Shown here: positions 11,461-22,965 of the stretch, in pieces
Layout: each line of letters opens with the position of its first letter
Position numbering within the stretch: the first letter of the stretch is position 1
Assembly: GCF_902806685.2 (NCBI RefSeq)
Contig: NC_048554.1
Coordinates: 3,782,001-3,846,000, forward strand
DNA from: Maniola hyperantus
Taxonomy: Eukaryota; Arthropoda; Insecta; Lepidoptera; Nymphalidae
Direction of reading: 5' to 3'
DNA length: 64,000 bases
Notes under the pieces: generated by a model
Database searches by the model: none
Seen by the model: the letters and a program-made list of their open reading frames with translations, nothing else
Told to the model about the DNA's origin: nothing
Made by a program: the position numbers and the translations under genes

Positions 11461-11772
11461 TCACACCTTGATGATTTATAAAATTGTAAGATCTCGCATA
11501 GTAATAACCTAAATTAGTATATATTATGTATGATAATAAAATAAAATTCAAAGTTAGCAAAAGATTAAATTAATGAGTTTGTCATCTAAATAATATTGAG
11601 TTCCGAGAACACCTTGAGTTAAATAGGTAATACTTGTGTGAATTACAGTGACACCTAAAATAATAATATTATGGCATATTCTGCAAAAATATCCCCTTGT
11701 AACCAACCTCACAAAAATATCTCATGCACCTTATTAATAATAATTAATACTCCAGGTATTAGGTATTGCAAT

Positions 11773-12445
11773 TTTTAAAATTCAGATACAAGTGCCCTTG
11801 CCTGCAATCTCACCTGGTGGTAAGTGAGAATCTAAATATTTAAAAGGAGAAGGTGACTGACTGACTGACTGATCTATCAACGCACAGCTCAAACTATAGG
11901 ACAGATCCTGCTGAAATTTGGCATGCAGATATTATGACGTAGGCATCCGCTAAGAAAGGGTTTTTGAAAATTCAACCCCTAAGGGGGTAAAATAGGGGTT
12001 TGAAATTTGTGTAGTCCACGCGGGCGACGAAGTCGCGAGCATAAGCTAATCTAAATATATAAAAGGAAAAGATGACTGACTGACTGACTGATCTATCAAA
12101 GCACAGCTCAAACTATTGGACGGATCGAGCTGAAACTTGGCATGCAGATCTATTATGAGTTATGACGTAGGCATATCCGCTAAGAAAGGATTTTGGAAAA
12201 TTCAACCCCTAAGGGAGTGAACCCCTAAGGGAGAGAGTGGTTTGAAATTTGTGTAGTCCACGCGGATGAAGTCGCGAGCATAAGCTAGTACAGTCTCAGA
12301 TGGAAGCGGGCTGACCTGGAAGGGGTACCTATAGCAGTTTTTTTATTAAACCCACACCCCTTTGGTTTCTACACGGCATCATACCGGAACGCTAAATCGC
12401 TTGGCGGCACGGCTATGCCGGTAGGGTGGTAACTAGCCACGGGCG
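11773..12445 (+). repeat. Repeat F split by a Helitron dimer
   Basis: TTCAGATACAAGTGCCCTTG to GGTGGTAAGTGAGAA (11830) resumes at ACAGTCTCAGATGG (12290), matching the continuous copy at 19475-19580. Confidence 0.75.
11831..12288 (+). mobile_element. Helitron-like family B, head-to-tail dimer
   Basis: Unit 1 (11831-12049) starts TCTAAATATT and ends CTAA; unit 2 (12050-12288) starts TCTAAATATATAAAAGG and ends CTAG. Each has the subterminal hairpin. The pair sits between A and T of repeat F with no target duplication. Confidence 0.82.
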
Positions 12446-12596
12446 AAGACACTTTTATTGTCCGGGATAAAAAATAGAAATAGCCTTTGCCACTCGGTCT
12501 TCAACTATATCCATGCTAAAAATCACGCACGTTGCGGCGTGATTGAAGGACAAACCAACAAACAATTAACACACTTTCGCATTTTATAATATGGGT
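12433..12596 (-). mobile_element. Helitron-like family A, diverged
   Basis: CTAGCCACGGGCGAAGAC to TTTCGCATTTTATAATATGG; interior GATTGAAGGACAAACCAACA. Confidence 0.65.
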
Positions 12597-12678
12597 AATG
12601 GGTAATTAACTAATTAGTACAGGTAGTGATAGTATGTGTAGTGATACGATCATCTTCTCAACGACACATTTATCTTTG

Positions 12679-13066
12679 ACTAGCTGACCTGGCGAACTTC
12701 GTACCGCCTAACAGTCGGATCTTTTCCAGGCATTTTTTTAAAATTTTTCTCTCCGTAAGAACCATCCTCGTACTTCAAGGAATATTTATAAAAAAAGAAT
12801 TAGCGAAATCGGTTCAGCGGTTCTCGATATTTGCGATGACCAACACATTTAGTGATTCATTTTTATATTATAAGTAGAAGAAGTAGCTGCCCTAGCGAAC
12901 TTCGTTCCGCCTAACAGTCGATTCAAATTTTTAATTTTTTCTTTCCGTAAGAACCATCCTCGTACTTCAAGGAATAATTATAAAAAAAGAATTAGCGAAA
13001 TCGGTTCAGTTGTTCTCGAGATTTGCGATGAGCAACACATTTAGTGATTCATTTTTATATTATAGC
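12679..13066 (-). mobile_element. Two tandem Helitron-like units (family A3)
   Basis: CTAGCTGACCTGGCGAACTT (12680) and TAGCTGCCCTAGCGAACTTC (12886) start two about 185-bp units ending ACATTTAGTGATTCATTTTT. Confidence 0.65.
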
Positions 13067-13302
13067 TAATATTTTAAAAAGGTAAAGGTGTCCAAAAGAA
13101 AGGCACACCCAAATCGAATAAGGAAAAAGTCGAAAGTGATTACGTCACTTGGGCTCGATAATTTTGGAGCAGCAGTCTCAAACAAGGCTGGCCATTATAG
13201 AACGATCGTGTAAGGTGTCTACGACTTACGAGGCAACATTGACCGACATAGACATTGCGACATGGGGAACCTAATCATGTGTTTTTTTAATCCATACTCA
13301 TT

Positions 13303-13400
13303 CCAAACTAATATTATAAATGCGAAAGTGTGTCTGTCTGTCTGTCTGCCACCATTTCACGACCGTTAGGGAATTTGTAACAAAACGTCGTCGAGGCTTC
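13303..13400 (+). repeat. Family A fragment
   Basis: AATATTATAAATGCGAAAGT then GTGTCTGTCTGTCTG head only. Confidence 0.6.
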
Positions 13401-13737
13401 TACGTCCGTTTTACGTCTTGGAGTTCGTGAGCTCTTAGTAATTTACTTGCGTCATTTCCATACGTAAATCTTTTTTATTGGTTGTGTTATAAGCTTAACA
13501 TAAAAGGTTTTATAAAACTATTTACTAAATTATTCTTTGTATAAATAATGAGTAAAATTAGTATGGTCTCGAAGTTCTATAGAACTTTCAAACAAAAAAA
13601 AAATGGAATATTACTAAGTTCTCAGTTCTCACGGATGCTACAGGTCAAAATTGCGTGTGGTTTTTGTGGTATTCTTGTCTTGATTAGTACAAAACATAGG
13701 CTAGGCACTGTTCAACTTGTATTAACTTGCCAGTATC

Positions 13738-14270
13738 CATTATTAAACTGTTTTTGTTTGTTGGTTGGTTTATCCTTCAATCACGCCGCAACGGAACCAC
13801 GAATCGACGTGATTTTTAGGGTTCCGTACCTCAAAAGGAAAAAAGGAACCCTTATAGGATCACTTCGTTGTCTGTCTGTCTATCTATCGTGTCTGTCAAG
13901 AAACCTATAAGGTACTTCCTGTTGACCTAAAATCATGAAATTTGGCAGGTAGGTAAGTCTTCTAGCACACTTTAGGGGTAAATCCGAAATCCGTGAATTT
14001 GTGATTACATCACAAAAAATATCAAAATGTGTTCATAAGCAAATAATTAGTATTTTAAACTTTCAAAGTAAGATAATATATACCAAGTGGGGTATCATTT
14101 GAAAGGGCTTTACTTATACATTCTAAAACAGATTTTCATTTATTTTTATGCATATTTATGTATTGGATTTATCGTGCAAAATGTCGAAAAAATTACCCGA
14201 GTACGTAACCCACGGCGCGCGAGTCTGACTCGCACTTGGCCAGTTTTTTTGCATGGAAATAGTACAGATC
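13738..14270. repeat. Repeat C nested in a family A copy
   Basis: Family A (GTTTGTTGGTTGGTTTATCC to GACGTGATTTTT) is interrupted at about 13818 by a reversed repeat C (GGGTTCCGTACCTCAAAAGG to CTTGGCCAGTTTTTTT) and resumes GCATGGAAATAGTAC. Confidence 0.7.
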
Positions 14271-15067
14271 TTGTGTTTGTGGTTATTGAAGTCCGTTTTT
14301 ATTTTAGAAACAAAATATCTCAATACAAGCTATTTTTTAATGTACCTTCCTAGAAGTTTGTGCCATGTTTTTAATTATTACAAGACTAATTAGGGCCGAT
14401 AAACAATGTTATTTTATCGTTTTAATATATAGGTACTAATAACTACCTAGACCGTAAATTAACTTATAGTCCTGCCATGTGCCGATGATAAAATAATAAT
14501 TATTAAGAGGGCTCAGGACGGAGCTTTCTTCATACAAACGTAGGAGGGTAATTACTACATTATTTGATATTGTACGCTCAAAACTAAGTATTATATCGAT
14601 TTATCTCGTCATTATCTAGGTTTATTGATATATGAAACATTGAAAATAATATTGATTTTAAAATTACGAGCCTCAAGAGATTCATATTTTAACACTAAAT
14701 TTATGACAACTTTGGGCGTAAATAAGTAAGATTAGGAGTATGAAAATTCTAAAGAAATTTAACATTAGACATAGTTTATTTATTCATTAGTTGAAATAAC
14801 TATACTTTGCAAACATAAACTCAGTAGTTTTTTCTCAAAAATACTTTTCCTAAACCCTTGATTTCGGTGAAAATCATCGTGCCTCTCACCTTTCTCATAC
14901 AATGTCAAGTGAAAAGCAAATAGGTTTGGTCGAGCGTCCTGCGTCACCTTAACAAAGCCTAGCACCTAGCCACGAAGATTACAATGTACATACTATTAAT
15001 TATTGTGTTAATTACTTCTAGACTCTAGAATTGTTTAGTAGTTTCTTACGACACCTTTACCTATTGT
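14271..15067. other. No gene seen
   Basis: AT-rich. The 61-codon minus frame at 14965 is featureless. Confidence 0.5.
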
Positions 15068-15084
15068 AAAACAAGAATTTCATA

Positions 15085-15401
15085 ATCATCATCATTATCA
15101 ACCCATCGCCGGCTCACTACAGAGCACGGGTCTCCTCTCAGAGTGAGAAGGGTTTTTGGCCATAGTGCCGGCCATGTGCGGATTGGTAGACTTCACACAC
15201 CTTTGAGAAAATTATACAACTCTCAGGCATGCAGATTTCCTCACGATGTCTTCCTTAACCGTTAAAGCAAGTAATATTTAATTAGGTACTTAAAACGCAC
15301 ATAACTCTGAAAAGTCAGAGGTACATGCCCGGGATCGAACCCCGACCACACCCCGACCTCCGATTGGAAGGCGGACGTCCTAACCACTAGGCTATCACTG
15401 C
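15085..15401 (-). mobile_element. SINE-1, full copy with 13-bp target duplication
   Basis: Reverse orientation. AAAACAAGAATTT flanks both sides (15068-15080 and 15402-15414). Confidence 0.9.
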
Positions 15402-15654
15402 AAAACAAGAATTTACGAAGATTTATTTACTTATTCATTTTATAGACACACGCTTGACCACAATGACACCTGATGGAAACTGATAATGTATGGCGTTTAC
15501 CTAGAAGATACCTATTCACTCTTGTTTTAAATATACCCGGATTGTAAATTGGTAGGAAATCACGGAAATACAGATCGCGGAAGAGTATTCCAATCTTTAG
15601 CCATGCGTATGAGGAATGATGACGCAAAACGTTTCGAGCGTGAAGATGGAATGT

Positions 15655-15725
15655 CGACGACGCCGTAAGGAATAACAGCGATCACGCACTCATCCGATCC
15701 GAATCCGTGAAAATACGGATATAAA
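15655..15725. repeat. Fragment of the 35.8-kb MITE family
   Basis: CACTCATCCGATCCGAATCC then GTGAAAATACGGATA. Confidence 0.6.
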
Positions 15726-16385
15726 AGGAGGATTTTTTTCGACCTAATTTACATTATTTCAATTTCCCTAAGGATCTCTAATTTTTTGAGAATTAAACTA
15801 TACATATAAACCTTCCTCTTGAATCACTCTAACTATTGGAGAAAACCTCATTAAAATCCGTTGCGTAGTTTAATAGATCTACGCGTTCATACATACAGAG
15901 AGAGCGGAAAGCGACTTCATTGTAAACTATGTAGAGATAAGCTAACAGTATACACTAAAAAGTTATATAAGCGAAGACATAGACGATTTTTTTACTTTTC
16001 AGAGATACATAAACCAAAGGATTAGGTAACAAAATATGTATATTAGGTATATTATGTTACAACACACTCTTGCCGATCGATGTCATTATAGTTTTCTGTT
16101 TTGAACACAACACAATTTACACATAGCTCCTAGCAAGATTCCTTACTACTTTCTTGCGTATATAAAGTTTCTAACACAGTTGTATACTGAAACGGAACGC
16201 TTGGTGTGACGTCACGACTCACGTTAACTGCATGTTAAATGTTATCACAATAATGACAATTGACATGTCATGTTATGTGATAGTAGTTTTTTATCAAATC
16301 ATCAGTCTAGCTAGTTGGTACCGATAGCAAACGATTGCTGGATAAAAAACTGGGTTATATCTACCTAATAAAATACCTACCCCTA
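15726..16385. other. No gene seen
   Basis: AT-rich, with worn family A-like text near 15840-15900. Confidence 0.5.
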
Positions 16386-16559
16386 TTATTGTTTGTTGGT
16401 TTGTCCTTCAATCACGGCGCAACGGACCCACGGATCGACGTGATTTTTGACGTGAGTTTGGAGAATGACATAGGCTACTTTTTATCCCGGAAAATCAGAA
16501 TTTCCATGGGATTTTTAAAAACCTAAATTCACGCGTACGAAGTCGCGGGCATCAGCTAG
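16386..16559 (+). mobile_element. Helitron-like family A
   Basis: GTTTGTTGGTTTGTCCTTCA to GAAGTCGCGGGCATCAGCTAG; 3' hairpin and CTAG present, 5' end truncated. Confidence 0.75.
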
Positions 16560-16629
16560 TACAGTATAAAATATGTGAAAGTTCGGATATTTGAATGTTT
16601 GGTATTCCTTCACGACGTACCTATGGCCA

Positions 16630-16910
16630 GGACCGATTTGGCTACATTTTATCCAGCTGCTCGATTGCGGTAGAATGACAGCTACAATGTCACGATCGCA
16701 ATCTCCTCTGATTGGTTGACGCTCGCTCACTATTGGCTACAATGCATTGTTGCAACAAGAATCGCACAAATTCAGCCATTCAGAGCAATTGAGGTTGTAA
16801 TAATGATTGATGCAGGTTTTACGAAATCGACATACTACTGGAAAATCAAAGAGCTTTTTAAAAACCTGAATCTATACAGGCGAAGTTGCGAGCATTATCT
16901 AGATCTAGAA
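16630..16910. repeat. TE remnants
   Basis: CTCGATTGCGGTAGAATGAC..GTCACGATCGCAATCTCCTC matches 43.63-43.75 kb in reverse; a worn family A end (CGAAGTTGCGAGC..CTAG) follows. Confidence 0.5.
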
Positions 16911-17511
16911 CATAATAAATTCTAAATTGAATCTGTTGAAATGTAACTTTTTCTTCGGTGCGTTTGCAACCTACATAATATATTACACTGTATTCTGTTT
17001 GTCAATTATTCACACAGGAAATAGTCAAACGATTTTAATGACACAAAGCCTAAATGGCATCTGGAGAAGGAGATACATACGATAATCAAAGGTATTTTCA
17101 AAACATAAACCAATAATAAATATTATATATTATATTGATTAAAATCATAAAAATATGATTGGATAAAACTGCGGGCAAAATGTAGTTAACCATTACACAG
17201 TATAAAATACATCCATAGAATTAAATGTAATAATAATATGTCTCTTAATATCTATATGAATATAAACAAAGTAGTCTTCACAAAACAACATTTAGGTCAT
17301 TACTACTAATTAAAGCAACATGTGCCGTTTGATGATTTGCATTATTGGACTTTATTCACATCAGCTGCATTAAATATTATCGTTTGAACTGTGAATGAAC
17401 AGACAACCTTTCACGCGAGAGAGACACGAGAGGCAGATAACAAAGGTCAGGAACCAAACTTTAACACCTTGAGCACACTAACTTGACCATTGTGACCAGT
17501 TACAGAATATA
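16911..17511. other. No feature seen
   Basis: AT-rich, no open frame or repeat recognised. Confidence 0.5.
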
Positions 17512-17656
17512 AGTCCGGCAAATTGCTAATGCGCGTGGCCGCCATTTTAATGCCGTCAGCACTAGACTGAAGTTTCGAGCTGATGGATTATCGGCTGACG
17601 TCAAAATGACGTCATTTCGATGTTATGGTTCCGGCGTAATAGCAATTTGCGGGACT
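17512..17656. mobile_element. MITE family E
   Basis: Terminal inverted repeats AGTCCGGCAAATTGCTA / TAGCAATTTGCGGGACT with TA on both sides, as for Tc1/mariner-mobilised elements. Confidence 0.82.
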
Positions 17657-18116
17657 TAGGTATATCAAGATGCATATTTGTCTTGAAAGCACTAAAGAAA
17701 GGGGTAACTGGCGTCGATTCTTATGTTTTTACCCGACTGCGGCGAAGCCCAAAGGAGTGTTATGTGTTTGACCTGTATGTGTGTATGTATGTCCGTTCCT
17801 ATGACCGCTTGTAACTACCGAACGGCTCAACTGATTTTGATAAATGATACGTCATTTGATTCGTCTTGACGACGCGATTGTTACTACGAAAATTAAATAC
17901 TAAAATAAGAGTAATATTCTAAAAAATCCAAAATGGCGGATTTCATGCGCTTTAATGTGCGGGCTGAATTTTTATTTTATAACACCCTCGAGTGGAGTAT
18001 CAAAATAAAGGGCTTTTAAAGACAAGTAGGAAAATATATAAAATTTATGTTTGGAAACTGTTTGGAGTAAAAAAACCGTTGGAAACGGTGGAAAATGCCC
18101 GTTCCTTTGCCATGCC

Positions 18117-18182
18117 CATCCGGGGTCCTTTATCAAGTCAGTTCAGTCTTAAACTGACCCCCTTGATAAAGGACCCCGGATG
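18117..18182. repeat. Perfect 21-bp hairpin
   Basis: Arms 18117-18137 (CATCCGGGGTCCTTT..) and 18162-18182 are exact complements. A 24-base interior contains further complementary TCAGTT/AACTGA. Confidence 0.85.
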
Positions 18183-18186
18183 GATT

Positions 18187-18285
18187 CGAAACTTGTCAGG
18201 CTAACGTCGACTGGATACGTGAGTATAGCCGTAGAAATATATTATAGCCTATAGGTATATAATGGAAATCACTCACGATAGTTTA
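18187..18285. repeat. Repeat with invertible core, copy 1
   Basis: GGCTAACGTCGACTGGATAC then GTGAGTATAGCCG is followed by ATGGAAATCACTCACGATAG. The core is in the opposite orientation in the copy at 22870. Confidence 0.65.
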
Positions 18286-18507
18286 TAAAGGATAAAATAA
18301 ACAAAACCATTTTTTTAAGGTGCAGCTAAAAAACTATGAATTCTGCAATCTCTACAATTCTACATAGGTGCCTATGGAGTATGTGAATAATTATGTGAAT
18401 TTGGCCTTGCACACCCTAAATGGATGGACCGGTTCCGACCAACGAGGAATTTTCATCTTGCGTTACATTCCAGTGTACTTCTTAATCTACAACGCGAGTG
18501 TTTTTTT

Positions 18508-18740
18508 AGGGTTCCGTAAAAGGAAAAACGGAACCCTTAAAGAATCACTTTGTTGTCTGTCTGTCTTCCTTCCCGGTGACCTAGAATCATGAGAAGCAGG
18601 TAGCAATGTCTAATAACACAAGTAAAGGGGAAAGTCCGAAAAATGTGAATTCGGGGTTTCATCACAAAAAGTGTTATTTCTTGAACGATGGTACGGAACC
18701 CTTCGTGGGCGAGTCCGACTCACACTTGACCAATTTTTAC
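18508..18740 (-). repeat. Repeat C, internally deleted
   Basis: AGGGTTCCGTAAAAGGAAAA to TCCGACTCACACTTGACC. The 74- and 90-codon ORFs here are repeat-derived. Confidence 0.65.
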
Positions 18741-19397
18741 ATCAACTATGACTGTCCCGCAATCCGCAACCCATTCACGAGCCGTCTCAGTCAATCGATA
18801 TCCTATAGATATATGTTTATATCGTTAGATATATGTATATCCTACAGATATATGTATATGCTTAGTAATATTCTGTGATATAGGTTAATAAGTTATATGT
18901 ATGTTATCTTTTTTGCTTTTAATTATAAGTAAGTTATCACTTAAAACGTGATTTAATAAACTCTATAATAAGGCACTCAGTTAGTTGAACCGTGAACGTG
19001 ACTATTAATAATAACAATAATCTTTATTTTTCTCCCATTCATTTTACATTGTATGTTATTAAGTTATGACTTATGACTAACTGATTTACTTAATATGAAC
19101 TATGATTTACAGTAACAAATGGGAACGATGATCCTGCAGAAAAGCGAGGCGAGGTTTCAATGTCGTGGCAGCCATTCTTCATCGAAGGTGGCAGTAGAAC
19201 TTATATATTATGTAGGTTACCATGACAACGCAGTGTCAAACAAATTAGTTTACTTATGTCTATATAAAGTACCTACCTAATGACTGAAATTGAAGTAGGT
19301 AGTATGTAGCTCAAGGATGGGTCAAATGCTAAAATATACTATAATGTTGGTAGGTATTAACGCAAATTGTGTTTATTTTGCAGGTAAATTAGATAAA
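18741..19397. other. No feature seen
   Basis: AT-rich; short ATAGATATATGTATATC tandem at 18800-18860. Confidence 0.5.
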
Positions 19398-19949
19398 AGT
19401 CCCGCAAATTGATATTGCGCTGGAACTATGTTTCATTAATAATAATAATAAATAATAAAAAAAAATTTTTTTTTTTAAATTCAGATACAAGTTAGCCCTT
19501 GACTGCAATCTCACCTGGTGGTAAGTGATGATGCAGTCTAAGATGATAGCGGGCTAACCTGGAAGGGGTATGGCAGTTTTTACTATATTTACAGGTTACA
19601 ACAAATTCAGGTACCTATAATCATAAACTCGAAGCTTGAGTTTTTCCGTATCGAAGCCGTTAACATTAGGTACCTATCTACACGTAACACATTTATCTAA
19701 TTAAAAGCTAAATAACAATTACTTATAAACTAACAACATTGAACCAAATGTAGGATATTTTAAAACTTATATTTAGTAGGTAAAAACGCAATTATTAAAA
19801 TTATAAATGAATGTAGGTAGGCAAGTAAAAAGTTCGTTACCGCAAAGCGGAGCGGATTAACATCGGAATGACGTCAGCCGTAATAAAAATATACCATCAG
19901 CTCGAAACTACTAAAATGGCGGCCACGCGCATTAGCAATTTACGGAACT
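19398..19949. mobile_element. MITE family E with another element nested inside
   Basis: Ends AGTCCCGCAAATTG and AGCAATTTACGGAACT. The interior is interrupted at ATTAA by about 420 bases containing repeat F (19475-19580); ATTAA is repeated at the resumption (about 19854). Confidence 0.7.
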
Positions 19950-20224
19950 TATATATCTCCTCGTGCTTAAAACTACTACTTGTCAAGTTAAATCTGTGTT
20001 AGAATGATAAGTAATAAGCAGATCATGGTTTAACATAGGAAAAAGGCTAGGCCGAAGGAAAATGAATGTTATTCATATGAAGTGAACTATGAAGTTTAAC
20101 TATGTAAGTATACATTTTAAACGGTACATAAACCTAGCAAGGTTTAATATTTTTTTTTAAGTTTTATTATAAAGAAATGCAGTTAGTATCTAAAAGTTTG
20201 CGCCTTCGTCGATTTCATCATCGT

Positions 20225-20361
20225 CATCATCATCATCCGATAGACGTCCACAGCTGGACATAGGTCTCTTGTAGGGACTTCCACGCGCCACGGTCTTGCG
20301 CCGCCTGAATCCAGCGGCTTCCTGGGACTCGTCTGATGTCGTCCGTCCACCTAGTGGGGGG
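20225..20361 (-). pseudogene. LINE C-terminal fragment
   Basis: Minus frame reads [20 protein letters not shown] then AQDRGAWKSLQETYVQLW, the typical end of lepidopteran endonuclease/RT LINEs. It is followed by a (GAT)n tail. A poly-G run interrupts it at 20346. Confidence 0.8.
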
Positions 20362-20519
20362 GGGGGTCTTCCAACACTGCGTCTTAGTCGATATAAACCT
20401 AATTAAAGATAACGCAGCTAAACAATCGTGTAAATGGTGCTGTGGCTTCGCACCCATTTGATATTGCTTTTGTGCATGATCATGACCATAGATTAATTAT
20501 TGGTCTTTCTACGCTCTAC

Positions 20520-20625
20520 ATCATGACATGACATTAGATGGGGAGCGGATTGACCTTTCGCGAAGTCCACGGACTTTCGCGGAGCGATTTGAGGCAAGTG
20601 AAGAGCGGGCATTAAGAGCAGTGTA
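20520..20625. repeat. GC-rich repeat fragment
   Basis: CGCGAAGTCC..GGACTTTCGCG near-hairpin plus AGTGAAGAGCGGGCATTAA shared with 7430. Confidence 0.5.
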
Positions 20626-20639
20626 ATTAAAGTACCTAC

Positions 20640-20714
20640 CTTCTCAGCACAACCGGATTTATTCTTCGCGGATATATTCGATTTCACTGAGCCAATTTTC
20701 ATAAACCACACCAT
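20640..20714 (-). CDS. Candidate first coding exon, unidentified gene
   Basis: ATG at 20714 starts 25 codons (MVWFMKIGSVKSNISAKNKS then GCAEK) ending exactly at AAG|GTAGGTAC, phase 0. No acceptor-like tract precedes the ATG. It is phase-compatible with the exon at 2052-1969, which would place it as an alternative promoter of the same or a nested gene. Confidence 0.38.
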
Positions 20715-20799
20715 TTTAAGAAAGACCGGCTACTTTCACATAATATCCTAATCAATAGGTGTCGCATGTCCAAGCGAAAAAGCAATCGGACAAAAAGAT

Positions 20800-21215
20800 A
20801 AAAACCGGTAAGTGCGTCTCGGACTCGTGTAATTTCATTTTTTTTAATTTACGTGGCGCCCATTATGAAATTTTTATTTTTTGTTTTTACAGCGACAATA
20901 GAAATACACTCTCTACTTTTACGGTTCATGAGATATATAGTGACGTCTAGCCACCAATGGGGGAGAGTGAGCATAAGGGACAAGGAGGAGCGTTAAAATA
21001 ATTTGTACGGAATCAAGAAGGCGCCCCGGGAAAACGCCAAGTGCAAGTACCGAACGGGCGCCCTCCCGCGATTCAGCCCATATAACCAAGAGGTTGGTCG
21101 GGCCATGGGAGGTGGAGGGTTGTCCCTAGTTCATGAGGTACAGGCAGACGGATGGACAGCGAAGGCTAAGGAAAAGGGGCCAATTGACACCCTTTCGGGT
21201 ACGGAACCCTGAAAT
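20800..21215 (+). repeat. Repeat-C-like variant
   Basis: AAAACCGGTAAGTGCGTCTC start and GGGTACGGAACCCTGAAA end with a different interior. The 69-codon ORF inside is repeat-derived. Confidence 0.55.
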
Positions 21216-22131
21216 ATGATTTCATCTACCTAAACTAAAACCTAGCAACGTCCAATATTCGGGTAGGTTCCGGTTCATGCAAAATTACACAAGAGTTTGA
21301 TTTTGTAGGACTTTGGTTTTGTCACTAAAAGATTTTTACTAAATACCTAATTTATATATATGAACGCTCTATACTATACTATATCGATTATCTACTTAAT
21401 TACTCAACAATTCTATTAAATAAACTTAAATCTAAATTTAAAGTACTTAAAAATATTAAAATAAAACATACAAACTTAAATAAACCTTACCAACTTAAAA
21501 TTAAACGTCGTCAAAAAGACAAATTACTCAACTGTACCAAAGCAAACCGAATTACATAGGTATTTATGTAGTTACCTACATAATTAAATGATTACGAATT
21601 ACGATGTAAATCATCAAAGGATTTCCTTACAATAACTTTAATGGTCCCTAAATGGAACTATCATTCAGCATGAATAGACGTTACTGTCGGAAACAAAAGT
21701 GTTAAACTTTTTTTCAACACAGTTGCTCATAAAGTGGCTCTAATTTCACCGCAATTAGGCATAATGACACCTATAATCAAACTGACTTGACGTGACTTTT
21801 GCATTGCTATTATTCACAAGTGAGTTTTAGAGTTTTTATTTTATTGGTTGAGTTGCTTTGTTCTTAAAAAAGTTTCGATACAAAAAAAATCGTGTTCAAT
21901 AGTACAAATAAATATCTACTAAATAAAATTATTTTTTAGTATTATTTTCTTTACAAGTGTGTTGAAAAACGTCGTATGATACCCTCACCTAACGGCTCGG
22001 GTCTCAATGGCGCCTCAGCGGTAATCACTAACATTACACACTTGTACCATAATGTACTATTAAAATATTTACAAATCATGTTTGGAATATTATGACAACT
22101 TTTGTTGCTATTTGACTACATATTGAGTAGA
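21216..22131. other. No feature seen
   Basis: AT-rich, many AAACTTAAAT runs, no frame of note. Confidence 0.5.
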
Positions 22132-22272
22132 TTCATCATCATCTCAATCCATCGCGGACTCATTACTGAGAACTGCTAAGAATAAGAACCTTTTAAGCCA
22201 TATTACATCACTTGGTCCAGTGCAGATTTACAGATTTCACACACCTTTGAGAACATTATGGAGAACTTGACT
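22132..22272 (-). mobile_element. SINE-1, diverged partial copy
   Basis: CATCATCTCAATCCATCGC..TCATTACTGAGAAC and CACACACCTTTGAGAACATT match the SINE-1 tail and body. Confidence 0.65.
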
Positions 22273-22444
22273 AGATTCTCAATCAATAAGTATTTTTATA
22301 CGTATACGAAACTATGGACATCCCTATTTTTGAAAAACATGAATAATAATTGCCTGTTTCTGTGTTGGCAGTTGGCACACACAAGTGAAAATATCAATAA
22401 AGTACTTGAAATAGCTATTTATTTCCCATTAGCAATACTACCAC

Positions 22445-22710
22445 AAAAACACACCGTGAATTTAGGGTTAGATCACACAAAAAAAAAAAATTGTGGTCAT
22501 GAACTAATAATTAGTATTTCCAACTTTCGAAGTGAGTGACTATATCAAGTGGGGTATCATATGAAAGGTCTTAACCTGTACATTCTAAAACAGATTTTTA
22601 TTTATTTTTATGCATCATAGTTTTTGAATTATCGTGCAAAATGTCGAAAAAATACGATTGTAGTACGGAACCCCCAGTGCGCGAGCCTGACTCCCACTTG
22701 GCCGGTTTTT
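22445..22710 (-). repeat. Repeat C, partial
   Basis: GTGGGGTATCATATGAAAGG to CCCACTTGGCCGGTTTTT. Confidence 0.75.
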
Positions 22711-22868
22711 ATTATTATCAAGCACACCTGATCATGCTTGTGTAGTTAATTCAATTCGTAATCGAATCGAATTAACTACACAAGAATAAGTGTGTACCTA
22801 CTGTGTACCTATTAGGTACGAAGTTCTGACACACGAGTAGATATGACAAGCAGCGTGAAGTGATTAGA
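22711..22868 (-). repeat. Repeat H, inverted copy
   Basis: Reverse complement of 9218-9385 including the CTTGTGTAGTTAATTC hairpin. Confidence 0.75.
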
Positions 22869-22869
22869 T

Positions 22870-22965
22870 AATAATATCTGTCCCGGCTGTACTCACGTGT
22901 TTAGTCGACGTTAGCCCGGGACAGATATTATTTAGAATGGAAATCACTCACGGTAGTTTAATTGT
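22870..22965. repeat. Hairpin repeat with invertible core, copy 2
   Basis: 17-bp perfect arms AATAATATCTGTCCCGG (22870-22886) and complement (22916-22932) around a core that is reversed relative to 18187-18223. Followed by the shared AATGGAAATCACTCACGGTA. Confidence 0.75.
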
